A DNA stretch of 63,408 nt from Diphasiastrum complanatum (Eukaryota; Streptophyta; Lycopodiopsida; Lycopodiales; Lycopodiaceae): NCBI GenBank assembly GCA_029204225.1, contig CM055110.1:40243515-40306922 (forward strand). The letters run 5' to 3'. Positions 9,823 to 21,550 of the stretch are shown here, in pieces (within the stretch, counting starts at the first letter, position 1; every line of letters begins with the position of its first letter). Made by a program: the position numbers and the translations under genes. Below the pieces are notes generated by a model, which was given only the letters and a program-made list of their open reading frames with translations, did not search any database and was not told the DNA's origin.

Positions 9823-12800
9823 CTCTTGCATGAGTTTGAGAATTAAAATGCATTTTCTCAAAAGTATTCTTTTAAGTCTCTAGAATGCAATATTTGTATT
9901 TTTTATTACAAAATTTACATCGTTATGATGCAATGATTCTTGTGACGTATATTATAGATCACCTTGTCTCTTGGCATGCATGGGAAAAAGCCAGCCAATT
10001 ATGTACTAGGTAACGACAGGCATGAGCAGGCTCGCTATCGACCGCCATAGTGTGTCTTCATCACTTACTAAGCCGCTCTGAGTCGAGAGATAGGTGCTCA
10101 CGACCACTTTGCTCGATAGCGATCCTACTCACACTTGCTACCTAGCGTAATTGACATTTGATCCCATGTGAGAGTGAGTGTATTCATGTCGAGGTAGGCA
10201 GCAGAATATGAATTTGAATAATGGTGTTCAAAGCCCATGAGCATTTTCCACTTATTAAATACAACTCCAAACAACAATTCTTCGAGATGGCACCCAACAC
10301 TATTTAAATAAAGTCATACAATTTGTAATATCAATAATTAAAAAACCATTATTCAAATCAATTTAGGTGGAATTATATTAATAAGTAAGTGAATATGTTT
10401 CAAAACTTTTGAAATATTGTTACAAAGAATTTTTAAATGGAATGGAATAAGCTTTGAAATTCTCCAGTTGTAAGTTTTCTATGTTTTCTATGTTCATACA
10501 ATGTGATAATTAATCACAATTTTAGAAGCGTATATTCACTCAATAAAGTGTTTGGCCTAATTCAACTTGTTGGTGATGTACGGATAATTAACTACAAAAA
10601 AACTTGATAAATATAGCATTTACTCATCCATGTTGCACCTAAAAGAAACTTGAAATTGATCAATGAACTATAAAATCCAACTATCAAATACAATCATAAA
10701 ATATAAAAAAATTTATTTCTTTCATGGTTGTAATAGAATATGTTGCACTATAACTACATTCCAGAACAAAACTTGGATATGCTTTATGAAAAAATCCATA
10801 AAAAAAATAGGTTACTTACATTCAAATAAAAAAGGTTCGAACCCAAAAAGTTTCCCAAAGTTAGTCACATGCTTGTCTAACAGCTTGATTATGCTTACTC
10901 TTGAATTACCGTAAATTGCATGAATCTGTTATGTCTGAATCCTGTTTTTGAGCTTCTGTTCATTGAAAGATTAGTTTTAAGTCAATTTTTCATGTGATAT
11001 GAACTCTTAGTGAAAAAAGAAACCAGGATTTCCGGGATTGCATATGGAGGATCAGAGGTTTTATCCTCCCGTGTAGTTGCATGTTTTGGGAACATGGATT
11101 GGCTGTGCAGTTGTGCTAACTCTTTGGTAGTAAGTTTGAATGTGAGGCTGAGTAGAGAGGGAGCAATTACCTCCTTGAAACTGTTTACTCCCTGCTAAAT
11201 AATCGTTGGTCTTTCTCCCTGCTTCTGTAAAGCCTGTATTTCAAAGGTAAGCATAGATATAAAATCATGATTATTTGGTGGGGTTTTCAGTTCCAAGAAT
11301 GCATGCACCCAGTACCTGAATTCTCTGTGATAGTAGGGATGCCTAATTTAGTGAGGATGGAGGTCATTGAAGATATGATCATTCAATGGAAGAAGGCGCA
11401 GCTAAGTCACGCAGGAATCCAAAGAACGTTTCCAGTTGAAATCTTGATTATTTGACGCTTTCCTGGTGGCTACTGCTGTGGTGGATGGTTGCATGCTGAT
11501 CTGCCATAGTTGAAGCGTGACCCTGTTATAGCGGTTGAGAGACTGATGGGAGGTCGTGGCCTCTTCTCTCACGACCCCTTTATAATCAGCATTGTGGTTT
11601 TTTTTTGGACCAATGAGAAACTGCCACATGGTAGTCTGACGCGCACAATCTGACGCGGACTAACGCGCGTTTGGATTATGCTTCAGAATTTTTAAAAAAT
11701 TTTTAAAAAAATTCAGTGACATTTTATGTTTTTTAAAAAGCCGAAAAACTGAACGTAATCATCACAAAGAATCCATTACGTAAATATCAAAATCTCATAT
11801 AGAAATAAGAGTCAGAGTCAATCTTAAGATATAAACGTACTTGAAACTCTCAAAAACTTTGGCAATTTTTGTTTGAAATATTTTTGAGATTTAATAGTTG
11901 TTAACGTTCATTAACGTTTCTTAATATTGAGTTATTAATATAAAATTTTCAAGTAATTACATAAATTTGAAATCAGGGTGTGTAGGCTTTTACCATTTTT
12001 TTTTTTAAAGTCTTCTCGATAGTCAACATCCTCATGGTGACGCGTGACTGTTATGGTGCATATCGATTATTCAAAAATTGGCCAACCCAGGTGAAGGGAG
12101 TTAAATTGTATTCATGGATTTCAAATGGGATTTTTAGGAATAAAAATTCTTGGAAATTCTTATGGCTTTTGCTTTTTGTAATCGTCTATCATTTTGGTTC
12201 ATAGATTAAGGATTGACAACAAGATACTTGTTCCTCATGGATTATCTTTTCCAAGACGGTACCCAGTTCAAAATAAATAAATTTTTCTAGTACTGTGCTT
12301 GATGGTGACTGAAAATTTTTGGAATAATGTGTTCTTCCCAATTACAAATTTAAAATCAAATTTTTTTATTATTATTGAATTTCAGGTTTAGTTTAAATTT
12401 GGAATGAGTTACTTGTCTGGTACATTTCTAGTTGATGCTAATCATTAGATATGGGTCAAGCTAATGTTTGTGTAAGATAGTTAGAAGTAGAATCTGATAC
12501 ATGGATTACATTGGATCTGTTAATTGATAGAAACTTGTCCCTAGAGTTAATGCTCTTGGATCCAGTGAGATTCGAAGCTTATCATGAACCAGAAAGGATC
12601 AGAATGTAATATTGAACCATGTTAATTCTACTGTTTAGATCACAAGATTAGGTGTGGATTGTGGTATCCATCTAGTAGGCATGCCAGTCATCTAAATAAA
12701 TGGATTCTCTAGTGTTGGGAACAAGAGATAATATCTTTTATGGATTATAGGACAACTAGATGATTAATAGATCTCTAGAATTCAGATTGTTAAGGATGTT

Positions 12801-12989
12801 AAGGACTTTTGGAAGGAAAAGCTGATGGTATGGGACATCAGTAATTTCAGAAAGGGAATTCTAGGACTGTAAAGATCTGATGATCAATGGTGTGTTTTAG
12901 TACCTAGTCGCAATATGGGAAAAAAAAAGAAAACCATTCGATCAAATGTGGGATATTTTGGGAAATTTTGAGGTTTAATGTGGATTTCT
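9823..12989. other. AT-rich stretch with no recognisable gene
   Basis: About 3.2 kb, AT-rich from 10.2 kb on. The small open frames (e.g. 10663-10914, 11402-11629) show no domain or codon pattern I recognise. I see no LTR termini, tRNA primer site or simple repeat. It separates the rearranged DUF506/copia block from the next copia element. Confidence 0.5.
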
Positions 12990-14890
12990 ATGTAGTTTCG
13001 GAAGAATCAAGACAAGAGTACAAGCTCTTGAGGATGGACAAGCTTTCTCTCACTCATAATGATGGCAAAGCTCTCTTTGCCAAGGATAAGCACAAAGGGA
13101 GGAGCAAAAACCAACATCAACAATCCTCAAGCAAGGACAAAGTCAAATCCAAAGACAAAGATGAGGAGGAAGATGATTCCTCTAATGCTTCATCATCCAA
13201 GCTCAAGAAGAAGAAGATCAAGTGCTTTTATTGTGGCAAGAAAGGTCATTATGCCACCAATTGCTTCAAGAAGAAGAATAAACTCAAGCAAGCCAACATT
13301 AGTAATGAGAAGGAAGACACTATTGCAAGTGATGGAGAGGGATCTCTTATGGTCTCTAGTTTCTCATCTACTCCTTTCAAGAAGGACGGCCTATGGTATA
13401 TTGATAGTGGAGCCTCTTTACATATGTGTAGCTCCAAGGACTCTTTCTCTTCTATTGCACCTTATGATGGAGTCAAGAAATCAATATACACTGCAAATGA
13501 TTTTGAGTGTCCTATTGAAGGCATAGGGAACATTCCCTTGAAGCTTGCATCCTCTAAAGTTCTTTCTCTCTCTAAAGTTCTTTATGTACCTAAGCTTACC
13601 AAGAATCTTATTAGTGTTGGCCAATTGCTTGATAATGGCCTTGATGTAAAATTCAATGTTGATATCAAGAAGAATGATGAGATACTTGCATTAGGATCTA
13701 GATTTGGTGGCATCTATAAACTAGATCCAAATGAGTATGTGAATGCTTGTAATGTTGCTCTTGTGAACAAGCTCTCTATGGAGGAATTATGGCATAGGAG
13801 GTCGGGACATCCCAACTACAAATCCATGCTCTGTATGATCAAAGAAGCCAAAGCTATTGGCTTGCCAAAGTCACTCTCCAAGAAGATCAAGCCTTGTGAG
13901 GCTTGTGCTATTGCTAAACCTCACAAAAAGCCATTTACAAGATCTTCTATCAAAAGCAAGCATCCTTTGGAGTTAATCCACTCAGATGTGCATTTCTCAT
14001 CAACTACAAGCAAGGGAGGAGCCACTTGTTTTGTTACTTTCATTGATGATTACACAAGATTCACTTGGATATATCTTCTTGCTTCTAAATCTATGGTGTT
14101 TGATCATTTCCTTATTTTCAAAGCCTATGTAGAAAAGCAATTCTCATTCAAGATTAAAGCTCTTAGAAGTGATGGAGGTGGTGAATATATCTCTAATAAA
14201 TTTCAAGATTTTTGTGAGCTTGAAGGCATTAAAAGAGAGTTTTCTTGTGCCTACTCTCCATCTCAAAATGGAGTGGCCGAGAGAAAGAATAGATCTCTAT
14301 ATGAATGTGCAAAATCTATGAGAATTGAGGCATCTTTGCCCAAAGATTTTTGGGGAGAAGCCATTAATTGTGCAAATTATCTTTGCAATAGGCTCCCACA
14401 TATAGCTCTTGGAGGAAAGTCACCATATGAAATCTTATTTTTGAAGAAGCCTAAGGTTGATCACCTTAGAGTTTTTGGATGCCTATGCTTTGTCCATATT
14501 CCCTTGGAAACAAGGAAGAAGCAAGATCCTAGTGCATGCAAAGGGATCATGGTTGGATACTCATCCACCAAAAAGGCCTATAGAGTCTTTATACTCTCTA
14601 CTTCTCAAGTTATTGAAAGTAGAGATGTTGTCTTTCATGAAGATCAACACTCATCTTTTGAAGAGGCCAAGATCAAGAAATCTATGGATGCATCATCAAT
14701 TATTGATCTTGAAGATAATCATGATGTGATGGGGTCGAGATTTGAAGAAGACTCTCCTCGGATTTTTTTCACCAAGAAGATCCATGAGAGATAGATCCGA
14801 GCCTAAGAGGCTCTCATATGATGACAAAGGCAAACAAGTGGATCTTGATTCCACTAATTATGTTTTTTATGTCTCTCATGAAGAGCAAAA
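12990..14890 (+). pseudogene. copia gag C-terminus, protease and integrase
   Basis: After EESRQEYKLLRMDKLSL come a Lys/Asp-rich linker, zinc knuckle CFYCGKKGHYATNCF, protease WYIDSGASLHMC, integrase HHCC domain (LWHRRSGHPNYKSM, CEACAIAKPHKKPF), and core with HSDVHF, FIDDYTRFTWIYLL, RSDGGGEYISNKF and SPSQNGVAERKNRSLYE. The integrase metal residues are all visible. The main frame ends at 14794; a shift near 14750 moves the continuing RSEPKRLSYDDKGKQVDLDS linker into another frame. The nested LTR then interrupts it at 14891. It continues at 19995. Confidence 0.9.
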
Positions 14891-15713
14891 TGTTGAATTT
14901 CACACGTGTGGATTGTCCACTACATGTACTTGTGATCTCCTAAGGTGTGTAGATGCACCAAGATCAAGACTAGATTGAGATTCAAGATCTATCTTTGATT
15001 CTATGGCAAAAACACACTACTACATGCATTCAATCACTTCCAACTCTCACTCACATGTGTGGGAAGTATTCCAAAAGTATTCTAAGTAAAAACAAGCTGC
15101 TCTCCTTGGGTAGAGAGAGAAAAACCATCATGAGCTCTCGGGTAGAGAGAGAAAACTAGAAATTCAATGACACTCAAAATCCACTCAATCTCAAAATCAA
15201 TCAGATCCAAAATGATGAGTACAATGATATTAGTAGATTCATGAGCTACCACTATGCTTAACTATGATTGGATCACACTTTTCCACCTCTTCCTCCTATT
15301 GGACCATTGATCCATGCACCTCTAAATTCTATTGGACTATATTCAAGCACACCTCAAATTCCTATTGGACCACACATGGTTCCACCTCTTAATCCTATTG
15401 GACCTCTTAAACTTCATCAAACAAAATCATTACACTTGTCTACACTCTAATTGGCACAAGTTTGGCCTCTTACTCTATTTTGGCTCAATAGTGGCATTAC
15501 AAGTGGAAATGGATAATTTGCCATCTATGCCAAATTTGACCCTATCAATATCCTACACCTAAATGCTTGACTATGAATATGAGACCCCTATATCAAACAT
15601 TTTGATTTACTTTACAATTCTCCACATGTGGGAACATCCTCCACACATGTGAGATTCACTTACAAACTTCTATCATAAAAAATACCAAGCTAGATTTTTG
15701 CCAATTTCTCACA
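14891..15713 (-). repeat. 3' LTR of nested copia, 823 bp
   Basis: On the minus strand it begins TGTGAGAAATTGGC at 15713 and ends GAAATTCAACA at 14891. A purine tract (TTTGAGGAG-like) precedes it. It carries CACACGTGTG (14901-14910), the CCAAT array (15267-15401) and paired GGTAGAGAGAGAAAA motifs. Confidence 0.9.
15267..15401 (-). promoter_or_regulatory. CCAAT-box array, 33-bp period
   Basis: ATTGG (CCAAT on the transcribed strand) at 15267, 15298, 15331, 15364 and 15397: spacings 31, 33, 33, 33 bp. The bases between boxes vary more than the boxes do. The same array is in the partner LTR (about 19545-19680). Confidence 0.8.
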
Positions 15714-16092
15714 CTCCTCAAAAAATAGCTTGGAAAGGTACTAGATCACTTGAGAAGTTTGTAAATCTTTTTGAGTGGATCCTTTGGTATGCATAAGAAG
15801 TGAAGATCAGCCAAGGGATCCATCATAGCAGCACCCTCACCATATCCATGATAAGATCTCTTTGGTAGAGATCTCTTGCCAATGCCTTTGAAGAGTGCTC
15901 CACCAATATGCCACTATGATCATGGGCTTCCTCCATGCTTGATGATGATCTTTGATTTGAAAGTTCCACTTGCATGGTGGATGCACCATAAATAGAGAAA
16001 TCTGAGGCTTCCAAGCCTCATAAGGATCATGGAGATCAAGATCATAAGATGTGAAACAATGATGATTATCAAAATTATGCTTTCTAGCTTGA

Positions 16093-17442
16093 CTAGTCCA
16101 CATATAATGAACTATATCCATGATGGATAATCTTGATATCAAAGACTATCTTGATCTTTTTTAGGCTAGTTACTCTCTCAAGGATGTAAGTGTCCACTTT
16201 GGATGCTTCACTTAATCTCAAGAGGAGTTTACAATTTGCCTCAAAACATGTGAAAACATGATTTTCAAAAAAGAGAGTACCAAGCTCAATCTTGTTCTTA
16301 CTAGAACCAAGAGCATACTTTTGACAATACAATATCTTGCTTTCAAAAAATATTGGAAACACATCTAAGTCAATAATGACAAGAAACATGTCCATACCAT
16401 AAGCATCATACAAAACTAGTATAGCTTTTCTTGAACTTTGAGATCCAAAAAATTCAATGAAGCAAGATAGCATTTCAAGCAAAGGAAGATAAGCATATAT
16501 GAATGTGTTGTAGTAGATACAACATGAAAGATGCCCCTCTTTGCCATGTAAGGTGAGCCATAAAGACTCGGCCATGCATCTTGAAGATCTTCTTGAAATC
16601 GTATGAAGAAGAAACTCCTCCTCACACATTGGCCCCATCATAACTTGAATACCTTCAAAAAGGATAACTTGTGATGCTTCTTGAGAAGCCTTGATCTCGG
16701 CCACTTCCAAGATTGAATCTTCATGCAATGTGACATCTCTATTCACAATCACTTTTGAAATAGAGAGTGTAAAGACACTAAAGGCCTCCTTGATGGATGA
16801 GTATCCAATCATGATCCATGAGCTTGGATCATCCTTCCTCCTTGTTTCCAAGGGAATATGTGCAAAGCAAGCACTACCAAGTTCACTAAGGTGATCAACC
16901 TTAGGCTTCATCTTGAATAAAGCTTCATATGGTGCTATTCCTTCAAGAGCTGCAATACTCCTCAAAGCTTTGATCTTCAATGAAAATTTCTTCTCAACAT
17001 ATGCTTTGAATAATAAGGAATAATCATACACCATAATACTTGAAGAGAGAAGATATGTGCATCTTGTGTGATCATCCTCCTTTGAAATATTGGACATATA
17101 AGAAACATCAAGAGAGTTTGCACTCTCACTTGGATTCAATTTGTAGATGCCTTCAAATCTTGATCCATATGCAAGGATCTCACCATCCTTCTTGATCACA
17201 CAATTGTCAATATTGAAATTGACATCAAAGCCACTATCAAGAAGATGGCCAACACTTAAGATGTTCTTTGTAAGATTTGGGACAAAAAGAACATTGTTGA
17301 GAAAGAGATCTTTAGAAGATGCAAGCTTCAAGGGAATAATCCCTACTCCTTCAATATTGCACTCATGCTTACTTGCAAAGTATATGGTCTTCTTAACTCC
17401 ATCATAAGGCAAAATAGATGAAAAAAGTGCTTGGAGCCACAC
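16093..17442 (-). pseudogene. nested copia pol: protease end, deleted integrase, degenerate RT-like open frame
   Basis: The first about 120 residues match copia pol between protease and integrase (NILSVGHLLDSGFDVNF, EILAYGSRFEGIYKLNPSE). The integrase core is collapsed: DDHTRCTYLL stands for the first-Asp region, then KALRSIAALEG runs straight into APYEALFKMKPKVDHL, so the second Asp and the Glu are deleted. The integrase C-terminus remains (CFAHIPLETRRKDDPSS). The last roughly 190 residues are open but match no catalytic RT block. This frame overlaps the gag-protease frame at 17343-17442, so a frameshift joins them. Confidence 0.75.
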
Positions 17443-18410
17443 ATATGTGAAGATGCTCCACTATCAATATACCATGAGTCATCCTTGTTGAAGGTGGAAG
17501 AGGAGAAGCTTGATGCCATAAGAGAGCCTTCTCCATCACTTGCAATATAGTCTTCTTTCTCATTGGTGATGTTGGCTTGATTGAGTTGATTCTTCTTCTT
17601 GAAGCAATTGGTGGCATAATGGCCTTTTTTGTCACAATAAAAGCACTTGATCTTCTTCTTCTTGAGATTTGAAGTAGAAGCATGAGAGGTATCCTCCTCC
17701 TCCTCTTCATCTTGGTCTTTAGCTTTGTCATTAGAGAAGTGATGGTGTTGCTTCTTACTCATCTCTTTGTGCTTGTCAAATAGAACTTTGCCATCATCAT
17801 GATTGAGTGATAGCTTGTCCATCCTCAAGAGTTTGTACTCTTGTCTTGATTCTTCAGAAATAAGCACACTTTGAAGGGCCTCCAAACTTGGTAGCTCCTC
17901 CTTAATGGCATAGGATTGGACAAGGTTGTCATATTCATCTCTCAAGCCATTGAAAATGACTTGGACTAGCTCACTTTGATTGATTGAGTCACCAATACAT
18001 GCAAGCTCCCTATGAATATCCTTGACTCTCAAAACATAACTAGATGCACTCTCATCACTCTTTTGACTACTTTGGAAGATTTGATTTCTAAGAGTGAGGA
18101 GCCTAGAGGTGTTCTTAGCCTCATAGATGGACTTGAGACAATCCCAAACTTCCTTAAATGTAGAACAATCACCAATCTCCCTCAATATCTCATTAGAGAC
18201 ATTCATCTTAATGTAGTGGAGAGCCATCCTAGCCCTCTTCTTGTACTTTTGTACTTCTTGAAGGACTTGAGGCCCCTCCTCAGTCCCAAGTACAATGTCC
18301 ATCACATCTTGGAGTATCAAGATGGACTCCATCCTCAACTTCCATATTGAATAATTGGAAGTAGACAATCTCTCACTTGGTTGCAGCAAGTATGAACTCA
18401 TTGAAGTCAT
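17343..18410 (-). CDS. copia gag and protease (nested element)
   Basis: 355 codons from ATG at 18410, 745 nt after the PBS. Gag (MTSMSSYLLQPSERLSTSNY, SIWKLRMESILILQD, NTSRLLTLRNQIFQ, ELVQVIFNGLRDEYDNL) is followed by a charged linker, zinc knuckle CFYCDKKGHYATNCF and protease active site WYIDSGASSHMCGS. It then shifts frame. Gag forms the virus-like particle and protease matures it. Nothing in gag itself looks broken, so it could still package RNA even though pol is dead. Confidence 0.85.
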   Translation of the reverse strand: MTSMSSYLLQPSERLSTSNYSIWKLRMESILILQDVMDIVLGTEEGPQVLQEVQKYKKRARMALHYIKMNVSNEILREIGDCSTFKEVWDCLKSIYEAKNTSRLLTLRNQIFQSSQKSDESASSYVLRVKDIHRELACIGDSINQSELVQVIFNGLRDEYDNLVQSYAIKEELPSLEALQSVLISEESRQEYKLLRMDKLSLNHDDGKVLFDKHKEMSKKQHHHFSNDKAKDQDEEEEEDTSHASTSNLKKKKIKCFYCDKKGHYATNCFKKKNQLNQANITNEKEDYIASDGEGSLMASSFSSSTFNKDDSWYIDSGASSHMCGSKHFFHLFCLMMELRRPYTLQVSMSAILKE

Positions 18411-19154
18411 GTAAAGTGGAGATAAATAAAAGTGATGAACAAAATTTTTTGCTTCTCTCTCACTATAGGATCCAATAATGGTGTGCTACCATCTCCTATG
18501 CAAGATCTTGCAACAAATTGTGAGATGATTCTCACTAGCTATCTCAAGCTCTCCAAAACTAGATCTACTTCACATCAAATGATGGAGTATGGGCAAAGTT
18601 AGGATCAAACACTCTTCGCACGTGTGAAGTACTCTAAGAAACCAAATTTGACTCAAATACAATGATATTGCATGAAACAAAATGGCTAAGATCTCAAAAC
18701 AGTGCTAGATCACATATAGATGAGATTGGCAAGCATACAACTGTGATTTTGGATCAACCAAGCAATCTCTTGACCAAACCAAATGTGTCCACCCAGGTCT
18801 AGGTGCCCTACCTAACCCTCTTCAAAAGCTTATAACTTTTGATTGGCTCAACCAAATGGAATGAAACTGATTGCATCAGAAACTAGACAAAAAGGGCTTC
18901 AAAACAAGCTATCAAGCAAGATAAATGGATCAAACATGAGAGAGAACTTCCAAACTGAAATTGGATGTTCCTCACATGTGTCTGAGCACCTGATTCCATA
19001 CAGTACCAGGTTATACCCAATCAATGTCTTTTTTATCTCTTTTGATCCAAGATTGAACAAGATAGCTAGGAAAATGGGCCTTGACAACTTCTAGCTCAAG
19101 ATTGATGAAATTTTTTTCACTTAGATGGATCAAAATGCATGGTAACCTTAGGTA

Positions 19155-19167
19155 GGCTCTGATACCA
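19155..19167 (-). promoter_or_regulatory. primer-binding site of nested copia
   Basis: GGCTCTGATACCA on the plus strand, i.e. TGGTATCAGAGCC on the minus strand, adjoining the LTR at 19168. It fits initiator tRNA-Met. Confidence 0.9.
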
Positions 19168-19994
19168 TGTTGAATTTCACACGTGTGGATTGTCCACTAC
19201 ATGTACTTGTGATCTCCTAAGGTGTGTAGATGCACCAAGATCAAGACTAGATTGAGATTCAAGATCTATCTTTGATTCTATGGCAAAAACACACTACTAC
19301 ATGCATTCAATCACTTCCAACTCTCACTCACATGTGTGGGAAGTATTCCAAAAGTATTCTAAGTAAAAACAAGCTGCTCTCCTTGGGTAGAGAGAGAAAA
19401 ACCATCATGAGCTCTCGGGTAGAGAGAGAAAACTAGAAATTCAATGACACTCAAAATCCACTCAATCTCAAAATCAATTAGATCCAAAATGAGGAGTACA
19501 ATGATATTAGGAGATTCATGAGCTACCACTATGCTTAACTATGATTGGATCACACTTTGCCACCTCTTAATCCTATTGGACCATTGATCCATGCACCTCT
19601 AAATTCTATTGGACTATATTCAAGCACACCTCAAATTTCTATTGGACCACACATGGTTCCACCTCTAAATCCTATTGGACCTCTTAAACTTCATCAAACA
19701 AAAGCATTACACTTGTCTACACTCTAATTGGCACAAGTTTGGCCTCCTACTCTATTTTGGCTCAATAGTGGCATTACAAGTGGAAATGGATAATTTGCCA
19801 TCTATGCCAAATTTGACCCTATCAACATCCTACACCTAAATGCTTGACTATGAAATTCTATGAGACCCCTATATCAAACATTTTGATTTACTTTACAATT
19901 CTCCACACGTGGGAACATCCTCCACACATGTGAGATTCACTTACAAACTTCTATCATAAAAAATACCAAGCTAGATTTTTGCCAATTTCTCGCA
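19168..19994 (-). repeat. 5' LTR of nested copia, 827 bp
   Basis: Partner of 14891-15713. On the minus strand it starts TGCGAGAAATTGG (one change from TGTGAG) and ends GAAATTCAACA. It carries CACACGTGTG at 19178-19187 and the 33-bp CCAAT array. Confidence 0.9.
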
Positions 19995-21533
19995 CCAAAG
20001 AATGTACAAGAGGCACTCAATACCAAGGAGTGGTATGATGCCATGAAGCAAGAGTATGATGCATTGATCACCAACAATACTTGGGAGCTTGTGGATCCTC
20101 CATCCAACAAGCATGTGATTGGTTGCAAGTGGGTATTTCGGATCAAGTTCAATCATGATGGCACCATCAACAAGCATAAAGCAAGATTATGTGCCAAAGG
20201 ATTTGCTCAAATCCATGGTCTTAATTATGAGGAGAACTTTGCACCCGCTGCAAAGATGGTGACAATAAGAATTTTTATTTCTATTGCTTGTTTTTTCAAG
20301 TGGAAGGTGTTCCAATTAGATGTATCCAATGCTTTTCTAAATGGTTATCTTGAGGAGGAGATCTATATGGAACAACCTCAAGGATTCATCAAGGATGAGT
20401 CCAAAGTGTGCTTGCTCTTCAAAAGTCTTTATGGACTCAAGCAAGCACCAAGATCATGGTATTCAAGACTTAACTCTTTTCTTATCTCACTAGGATTTAC
20501 TCTTAGTGACTATGATCCTTCCATGTATCTAAAGTTTGTTGATAGCAATATTGTCATTCTTCTAATTTATGTTGATGACATTATTCTTTGTGGAAGTTGT
20601 ATCAAGCTAGTTGATGAAACCAAGCTAGCACTTGGATGTGAGTTTAAAATGCAAGATCTAGGAGAGATGCATTACATCCTAGGCCTAGAAATTGATTTTT
20701 ATGAAAATCATGTCTTTATATGCCAATCTAGATATGCTCACTCTATGTTAAAAAAATTCCATATGGAAAATTCTAAGAGCATAGATACTCCAATGGAGCA
20801 AATTGTAAAAGATCCTAATAAAGGTGATGAAAGATCCTCTGAGGACATCACACTTTTTAGGAGTCTTGTAGGCTCCTTGATTTGGCTTACAATTACTAGG
20901 CCCGATCTAAGTTTTTGTGTGCACAAATTAAGTCAATTTATGCAAGATCCTAAGATCCATCATTGGAAGATGGCCAAGAGGATTTTAAGATATGTATCTT
21001 CATCTTGTGATTATGGTCTACTCTATAAAAGTGAAGATCTATCCATTATTGGCTACTCAGATTCGGACTTTGCAAGTGACAAGATGGATCGAAAGTCTAT
21101 TAGTGCATACACTATCTTTCTTGGAGGCAATCTTATATCTTGGCTTTCCAAAAAGCAAGATACTATATCTCTCTCTTCATGTGAGGCCGAGTACAAAGCA
21201 CTCACTACAACTACCAAAGAAGTGCTTTGGATCAAGAGGTTATTAATGGAGCTAAAGTGCATCAAGGAGGATGATCTACCAAGGATCAAGTGTGATAACA
21301 TCTCGGCCCAAGCTCTTGCCAATAATCCCATATTTCATGCAAGAAGCAAGCACATAGAAGTGGCACACCATTTTGTGAGAGAAAAGCTTATTGGAGGTGA
21401 AATCTATTTGGAGCATGTCAACTCATCCTCTTGTATTGCCGATCTACTCACCAAGCCTTTGAGCAAAAGTGCTTTCATCAAGCATAGATCTAATCTTGGA
21501 GTTATATCAAGATCAATGCTCAAATCTTCATAG
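19995..21533 (+). CDS. copia reverse transcriptase and RNase H (intact)
   Basis: It resumes the host pol at VQEALNTKEWYDAMKQEYDA; an ATG occurs at 20043. RT blocks are complete: GCKWVFRIK, KARLCAKGFAQ, QLDVSNAFLNG, IYMEQPQGF, SLYGLKQAPRSWY and the catalytic VDDIILCG (LIYVDDI). These are followed by LGLEI, PDLSFCVHKLSQFM, and RNase H with YSDSDFAS, SLSSCEAEYKAL, KCDNISAQALANNP and HARSKHIEVAHHFVRE. The frame has no stop until 21533. One residue change is visible in the usual ETFAP block (ENFAPAAKM). In a complete element this could act in trans on the RT-less copies nearby. Confidence 0.9.
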   Translation, partial: PKNVQEALNTKEWYDAMKQEYDALITNNTWELVDPPSNKHVIGCKWVFRIKFNHDGTINKHKARLCAKGFAQIHGLNYEENFAPAAKMVTIRIFISIACFFKWKVFQLDVSNAFLNGYLEEEIYMEQPQGFIKDESKVCLLFKSLYGLKQAPRSWYSRLNSFLISLGFTLSDYDPSMYLKFVDSNIVILLIYVDDIILCGSCIKLVDETKLALGCEFKMQDLGEMHYILGLEIDFYENHVFICQSRYAHSMLKKFHMENSKSIDTPMEQIVKDPNKGDERSSEDITLFRSLVGSLIWLTITRPDLSFCVHKLSQFMQDPKIHHWKMAKRILRYVSSSCDYGLLYKSEDLSIIGYSDSDFASDKMDRKSISAYTIFLGGNLISWLSKKQDTISLSSCEAEYKALTTTTKEVLWIKRLLMELKCIKEDDLPRIKCDNISAQALANNPIFHARSKHIEVAHHFVREKLIGGEIYLEHVNSSSCIADLLTKPLSKSAFIKHRSNLGVISRSMLKSS

Positions 21534-21550
21534 ATAATTTTTTAGGAGGA

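Larger units (their letters stand above)
14891..19994 (-). mobile_element. nested non-autonomous copia element, minus strand
   Basis: Bounded by two LTRs (14891-15713, 19168-19994) and inserted in opposite orientation into the integrase-RT linker of the plus-strand copia. Read on the minus strand it has LTR, PBS, gag, protease, a deleted integrase and a degenerate open region, purine tract, LTR. Five-base flanks CAAAA and CCAAA match at four positions. The LTRs differ by roughly a dozen substitutions and one 4-bp indel by eye. Confidence 0.9.

Noticed and set aside
15267-15401. Regular 33-bp spacing considered as a CRISPR array
   Set aside because: Only five bases per unit are constant, units lie inside LTRs of plant retrotransposons, and there are no long identical repeats with unique spacers.
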